This document shows, piece after piece, positions 59,885 through 64,000 of a stretch of 64,000 nucleotides of DNA. Origin of the DNA: Bog-756 sp963725395 (lineage in GTDB: Bacteria > Actinomycetota > Acidimicrobiia > Acidimicrobiales > RAAP-2); the NCBI GenBank assembly GCA_963725395.1, contig CAVRYH010000004.1, positions 310,001 to 374,000 of the forward strand, in the 5' to 3' direction. The translations under genes and the position numbers were made by a program. The notes under the pieces are model-generated. The model was given only the letters and a program-made list of their open reading frames with translations, made no database searches and had not been told where the DNA came from. Position 1 is the first letter of the stretch, and each line of letters begins with the position of its first letter.

Positions 59885-60916
59885 GTGCCCTTGGTGCGAC
59901 GTGCCACCCCGTTCGGGCCGATCGGACTGATCCTCCCGACCTTCGTACAGGACACGGTGCCCCCGTGGGCGGCGGTTCACGACCCGACCGGCCCGACATT
60001 GGCGTCAGACGTCGACCCCGTGGCCGATCTGGCCGCCGTCTGCACCGGGGCCGAAGAGCTGGGAGCGGACGCGCTCTGGGCCTGCGACCACCTGTTCTGG
60101 CACGGGCCGTCCCTCGAGTGCGTCGTCGCACTGACCGTTGCCGCCACTGCCACCACCCGGGCGAGCCTCGGTACCTGCGTGGTGCAGCTCCCCCTGCGCC
60201 GGGCGGCCGAAGTCGCCAAACAGGCGGCCACGATCCAGGCCCTCTCGAAGGGCCGGTTCATCCTCGGCGTCGGGGTGGGCAGCCATGCCGGCGAATACGA
60301 GCAGACCGGGGTGGACTACGCCTCGCGCGGCCGCACCCTCGATGCCGGCATCGAGGAGCTGCGGCGATCGTGGGCCAGCGGCGAGGGTGCCCACCGGGGT
60401 GACACCAAGCCGGGGGCGGACTCCGCCGAGCGCTACCGGCAGCTGCCCGGAACAGCTCCCGTCCCGGTGTGGGTGGGTGGCGGTTCCGAGGCCGCGCTGC
60501 GGCGCGCCGCGTCGCTGGCCGACGGGTGGATGCCCCTGTTCCTCACGCCGGACGAGTACCGCAGCGCGGTGGAGCGCCTCGGCAAGGAGGCCGGTCGGGC
60601 AGGCCGTCGCGCCGAGGACGTGACCCGTGCCATGGTGCTGTTCGTCTCGATCGACGACGACACGGAGCGCGGCCGTGACCGGGGAACCGGGTGGATGTCG
60701 TCCCTCTACGGGATTCCGGCACGGGCGTTCGAGCGACATCTGGTCAGTGGCACCGCCGCCGAGGTTGCGGCCGTGGTCTCGGAGTACCGCGACGCGGGCG
60801 CCGAGCACGTCGCCGTCTACGTGACGGCGGACGAACCGCTGGACCAGTTCGAACGACTGACCACTGCCCTGTCCCACCGGGGGGTACCGATCCAAGCCAA
60901 CGGCTCACGAGGATAA
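59885..60916 (+). CDS. LLM-class F420-dependent oxidoreductase
   Basis: This 343-residue flavin-like TIM-barrel oxidoreductase belongs to the luciferase-like monooxygenase superfamily; actinobacterial members generally use F420. FGPIGLILPTF, GADALWACDHLFW, GRFILGVGVGSHAGEYEQTGVDYASRG and PVWVGGGSEAALRRAASLADGW match the family motifs. GTG at 59885, right after a -10-like box, gives the expected N-terminus; the open frame upstream has no family features. It is followed after 10 bp by a thiolase gene, so it starts a four-gene unit with the thiolase, FabH-like and nucleotidyltransferase genes. The substrate is unknown. Confidence 0.9.
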   Translation: MPLVRRATPFGPIGLILPTFVQDTVPPWAAVHDPTGPTLASDVDPVADLAAVCTGAEELGADALWACDHLFWHGPSLECVVALTVAATATTRASLGTCVVQLPLRRAAEVAKQAATIQALSKGRFILGVGVGSHAGEYEQTGVDYASRGRTLDAGIEELRRSWASGEGAHRGDTKPGADSAERYRQLPGTAPVPVWVGGGSEAALRRAASLADGWMPLFLTPDEYRSAVERLGKEAGRAGRRAEDVTRAMVLFVSIDDDTERGRDRGTGWMSSLYGIPARAFERHLVSGTAAEVAAVVSEYRDAGAEHVAVYVTADEPLDQFERLTTALSHRGVPIQANGSRG

Positions 60917-60926
60917 CGAGGAGACC

Positions 60927-62108
60927 ATGGACCGAACCGCGCACATCGTCGGCACCGCCATGACCCCGATGAACCGCCGGGACCGCACGGCCGAGGAGAT
61001 GGCCCTCGAGGTCGTGGGCGGGGCCCTGGCCGATGCCGGGGTGGACCCCGCGGAGGTGAACCTCGTCGTCTTCGGCAACGCCACCGCCGGTCGCCTGATC
61101 GACCAGGGCTGCCTGCGGGGTCAATCGTTCCTCAGCCAGGCCGGACTGCGCAACGCCGGCATCGTCAACGTGGACAACTCCTGTGCCGGCGGGTCCTCGG
61201 CCCTACACCTGGGCTCATTGGCCACGCTGGCGGGCACCCGTACGGTGCTGGCGGTAGGCGTCGAGAAGATGTGGACCGGCGATCGGTCCGGCACGCTGGC
61301 CGGCATCGAGGACGGGGTGCCGCTCATCGACCGCACCTTCTTGCACGACGAGTTGGCGAACCCGTCCGGTTCGGTGCTCATGGCCCTCAACGCCGGGTGG
61401 GCCATCACCATGATGGAGGAGCGGGGAGCCACCGTGGAGCAGTTCGCCGCCGCCGCCGTCAAGGCCCGAAGGAACGGTGCCCTCAACCCCAACGCCCAAT
61501 TCCAACAGGCGGTGACCATGGACGAGGTCCTCTCCTCGACCCCGATCGTCTACCCGCTGACCCGGTTGATGTGCTCGTCGTTCACCGACGGCGCAGCCGC
61601 CGTGGTCCTGTCGGCCACCCCGGCCCCCGGGGCCCCGGGAATCCGGGCCACCACCGTCCGCTCGGGGAACGGTGACATCGACTACCACGAGCGACTGGCG
61701 GAGACCGCCCTCGCCGCGTGGGAGGACTCGGGGATCGACCCGGGCGACGTGGACATCGTCGAACTGCACGACGCCACCAGTCCCGAAGAGCTCTTCGCCC
61801 TCGAGTCACTCGGGTTCTTCAAGCCCGGGGACGCCGGACCGGCCACACTGGCGGGCGACACCGCTATCGGGGGCAAGGGCCTCACGGTCAATCCCAGCGG
61901 GGGCCTGGTGAGCCGGGGCCATCCGCTGGGCGCTACGGGCATCGCCCAGGTGGTCGAGCTGGCCAGCCAGCTACGCGGTCACGCCGGGCCGCGGCAGGTG
62001 GACCGGGCCCGATTGGCGGTGGCAGTCAATACCGGTGGCATGATCGGAACCCATGCAGGGACAACTGACGCAGGATTCATCGGGATCCACGTGCTCGAGG
62101 CGGGCTGA
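60927..62108 (+). CDS. Thiolase-family protein (SCP-x type acyl-CoA acyltransferase)
   Basis: This 393-residue protein has nucleophilic Cys86 in VDNSCAGGSSALH and a His in SRGHPLGATGIAQV; the second conserved Cys near the C-terminus of biosynthetic thiolases is absent. ELHDATSPEELFALESLGF matches the HDCF region of SCP-2-type thiolases with His. SCP-x thiolases cleave or condense branched and sterol-like acyl-CoAs. The ATG is preceded by GGAG. It lies 10 bp after the LLM gene and 3 bp before the FabH-like gene, supporting one pathway. Confidence 0.88.
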   Translation: MDRTAHIVGTAMTPMNRRDRTAEEMALEVVGGALADAGVDPAEVNLVVFGNATAGRLIDQGCLRGQSFLSQAGLRNAGIVNVDNSCAGGSSALHLGSLATLAGTRTVLAVGVEKMWTGDRSGTLAGIEDGVPLIDRTFLHDELANPSGSVLMALNAGWAITMMEERGATVEQFAAAAVKARRNGALNPNAQFQQAVTMDEVLSSTPIVYPLTRLMCSSFTDGAAAVVLSATPAPGAPGIRATTVRSGNGDIDYHERLAETALAAWEDSGIDPGDVDIVELHDATSPEELFALESLGFFKPGDAGPATLAGDTAIGGKGLTVNPSGGLVSRGHPLGATGIAQVVELASQLRGHAGPRQVDRARLAVAVNTGGMIGTHAGTTDAGFIGIHVLEAG

Positions 62109-62111
62109 CCG

Positions 62112-63047
62112 ATGATCACGGCTCGAGGAGGAATCGTCACCGGCTGGGGTATCGCCGTGCCCGACAAGGTCGTGACCAACGACGACCTGTCGGTCACCAT
62201 GGACACCAGCGACGCATGGATCCAGGAGCGCACCGGTATCCGCGAGCGGCACATCGGTGGCACCACCTCCCAGCTGGCCATCGAGGCGGGACTGGCCGCA
62301 CTGGCCAAGGCAGGCCGTCGGCCCGAGGAGATCGACGCCGTCATCCTGGCCACGACCACGCCGGACCAGATCGTGCCCGGCACCTCGGCCACCGTGCAGG
62401 ACGGCATCGGCGTGACCGGTGGCGCCTTCGACATCAACGCCGCCTGCTCGGGCTTCGTCTACGCCCTGTCGGTGGCCCACGGCATGTTGGCCATCGGTGC
62501 CGAACGACTCCTCGTGATCGGCGCCGAGACCCTGAGCCGGATCACCGATTGGGACGACCGCTCGGTTGCCGTCCTGGTCGGTGACGGCGCCGGCGCCGTG
62601 GTGCTGGAGGCGGTCGACGGCCCGGGCCAACTGCTCTCTTTCGTCCTCGGGGCCGACGGCTCGCTCCGCCACCTCCTCAAGTGCGACCACGGCGGCTTTT
62701 TGTACATGGACGGCAAGGAGATCTTCCGGAAGGCCGTGCGAGTGGTGGTCGATTCGGCGGAACAGGCCATCGCCGAGGCCGGATTGACCACCGCCGACAT
62801 CGACCTGATCGTCCCGCACCAGGCCAACCTCCGCATCATCAACGCCGCCTGCCAGCGGCTGGGGATCTCCGACGAGAAGGCGGTCGTCGTCATCGACCGC
62901 TACGGGAACACCTCGTCGGCCTCGATCCCCCTGGCCCTGGTCGACGCCCTGGAAACCGGGCGGCTCGAGGCGGGCCACCACGTCCTGCTCACCGGCTTCG
63001 GCGGGGGCATGACCTGGGCCAGTGCCGTACTCCGCTGGGGCGGATGA
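62112..63047 (+). CDS. fabH: Beta-ketoacyl-ACP synthase III (FabH-like)
   Basis: This 311-residue KASIII has the triad Cys112 (AACSGF), His236 (PHQANLRI) and Asn266 (YGNTSSAS), with the family N-terminus RGGIVTGWGIAVPDKVVTNDDL and the lid motif TSDAWIQERTGIRERHI. It condenses an acyl-CoA starter with malonyl-ACP. Whether it primes fatty-acid synthesis or makes a specific beta-ketoacyl product is open; linkage to a thiolase and LLM enzyme suggests the latter. The next gene's ATG overlaps its stop by 4 nt. Confidence 0.92.
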   Translation: MITARGGIVTGWGIAVPDKVVTNDDLSVTMDTSDAWIQERTGIRERHIGGTTSQLAIEAGLAALAKAGRRPEEIDAVILATTTPDQIVPGTSATVQDGIGVTGGAFDINAACSGFVYALSVAHGMLAIGAERLLVIGAETLSRITDWDDRSVAVLVGDGAGAVVLEAVDGPGQLLSFVLGADGSLRHLLKCDHGGFLYMDGKEIFRKAVRVVVDSAEQAIAEAGLTTADIDLIVPHQANLRIINAACQRLGISDEKAVVVIDRYGNTSSASIPLALVDALETGRLEAGHHVLLTGFGGGMTWASAVLRWGG

Positions 63048-63970
63048 CCGGGCCGGTGGAGCAGGCAGCTGCACCCTCACTGGTGGTCCTGGCCGCGGGC
63101 CTGGCCCGCCGGTACGGCGGTTGCAAGCCGCTGGCACCGATCGGGCCCAACGGCGAGGCGGTCATCGACCTGCTGACGAGCGACGCGGTGGCCGCCGGGT
63201 TCGGCCAGATCGTGCTCGTCCTGCACCCCGAGACCGGACCCTCCATCCGGTACCACGTCGAGCAGTGCTGGCCGGGGTCGGTGCGGGTCGGCTTCGCCGA
63301 ACAGCGACTCCCGCTCGGGACGGTGCATGCCGTGCTGGCCGCCCGGGGGTGCCTGGGCAACGACCAGCCGTTCGCCGTGGCCAATGCCGACGACGTCTAC
63401 GGCGAAGAGGCCATGGGGCTGCTCGCCGCGCACCTGGTCGCTACCGGCGACGAGCACGCCCTCGTCGGGTACCACCTGGCCTCCACGGTCGCCACCGATG
63501 ACCCGGTGACCCGCGGAATCTGCGAGGTCGACGCCGACGGGATGCTCGTGGGACTGACCGAGCGGCGCAAGGTGACCCGCCAACACGGACGCGATTCCTT
63601 CGTCTCCGAGGACGGCGCCCTGCCGGCCGAACTCGACGGCACCCTACGGGCGTCGGTCAACCTGTTCGGCTTCCAACCGAACATCTGGACGACGTTCGAG
63701 TCGGCCATGGAGGCCTCGGGCCTCGACGAGGACGCGCTGGCGGCCGAAGTGGCGAAGGGGAACGAGCTCCCCAAGTCCGAGGTGCTCCTGCCCGAGGTGG
63801 TCGCCGGCATGGTCGCCGGTAATCTGGGCCTTCCGGTGAGGGTCATCCCCACCGAGGCCAAGGCGGTGGGTGTCACCCACGCCGCCGACCTGCCGGTGGT
63901 GAAGGGCGAACTCGCCCGGCAGGTGGCCTGGGGCATCCGGCCGAGCCTGTTGTGGGGCGCCGCCGGCTGA
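63044..63970 (+). CDS. Sugar-phosphate nucleotidyltransferase
   Basis: This 308-residue GT-A-like nucleotidyltransferase has the N-terminal loop VVLAAGLARRYGGCKPLAPI, the usual LGTVHAVLAAR and ANADDVYGEEA metal motif, and a VNLFGFQP segment near the middle. The loop reads AGLARRYGG rather than the canonical AGxGTR, typical of a divergent family. The C-terminus lacks an acyltransferase or left-handed helix domain. The sugar cannot be told. The ATG overlaps the FabH-like stop by 4 nt, so it is the last gene seen of the operon; the window ends 30 bp later. Confidence 0.85.
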   Translation: MTGPVEQAAAPSLVVLAAGLARRYGGCKPLAPIGPNGEAVIDLLTSDAVAAGFGQIVLVLHPETGPSIRYHVEQCWPGSVRVGFAEQRLPLGTVHAVLAARGCLGNDQPFAVANADDVYGEEAMGLLAAHLVATGDEHALVGYHLASTVATDDPVTRGICEVDADGMLVGLTERRKVTRQHGRDSFVSEDGALPAELDGTLRASVNLFGFQPNIWTTFESAMEASGLDEDALAAEVAKGNELPKSEVLLPEVVAGMVAGNLGLPVRVIPTEAKAVGVTHAADLPVVKGELARQVAWGIRPSLLWGAAG

Positions 63971-64000
63971 GTCCGGATGAAACGACCGCCCCGGGCCCAG

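Overview
The window is high-GC DNA (about 70% G+C by eye) from an actinobacterium, most likely a member of the Acidimicrobiia. The evidence is the tiny basic ribosomal proteins bS22 and bL37 (Actinomycetota markers), an F420-type LLM oxidoreductase, the MprA/MprB-style two-component pair, the order metG-tatD-(RlpA)-rsmA-ispE with rsmI and a DUF192 gene nearby, and widespread TANNNT -10 boxes 5-10 nt before start codons, as expected for leaderless actinobacterial mRNAs. No phage, insertion sequence or CRISPR array is visible.

Positions 1-26.9 kb are mostly housekeeping. There is the 3' end of a surface protein, typA, tRNA-Gln(UUG), a response regulator/histidine kinase pair, bS22, then the leftward metG, tatD, RlpA-like, rsmA, ispE run. 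The RlpA-like gene follows a long, strongly folded leader. Next come a Nudix hydrolase, msrA, rsmI, a DUF192 gene, bL37, a GDPD-type phosphodiesterase, an unknown gene, a serine beta-lactamase-like enzyme, a PfkB kinase, an M1 aminopeptidase and a GDT1-type cation transporter. A group of glycan-type genes follows: a GT2-methyltransferase fusion, a methyltransferase, and a GT4 / methyltransferase / terpenoid-cyclase-fold trio.

Positions 27-32.1 kb hold an Nramp-related transporter that lacks the usual TM6 metal ligand motif, a soluble PRC/MgtE-N/CBS protein that looks like a magnesium sensor, and an acyl-CoA dehydrogenase.

Positions 32.1-59.2 kb are almost entirely polytopic membrane enzymes for an extracytoplasmic glycan. 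There are five OafA-type acyltransferases with C-terminal SGNH domains, one acyltransferase without SGNH, four paralogous GT-C-like proteins sharing a Cys-x-Cys-(Gly/Ala)-Asp loop motif, one PIG-V-like mannosyltransferase, and three more GT-C-like proteins. The leftward half appears to be one operon from about 50.7 to 38.0 kb. It contains a recent tandem duplication: a 1,232-bp block is present twice with two differences found, fused to two unrelated SGNH domains. Two genes in this region carry apparent -1 frameshifts in G/C runs.

Positions 59.3-64 kb carry an NfuA/NifU-domain protein and a rightward four-gene operon: LLM oxidoreductase, SCP-x-type thiolase, ketoacyl synthase III and a sugar-phosphate nucleotidyltransferase.

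The most noteworthy items are the mosaic acyltransferase array, the GT-C paralogue family beside it, the folded leader upstream of the RlpA-like gene, and the 10-bp divergent promoter cores serving two head-to-head gene pairs.
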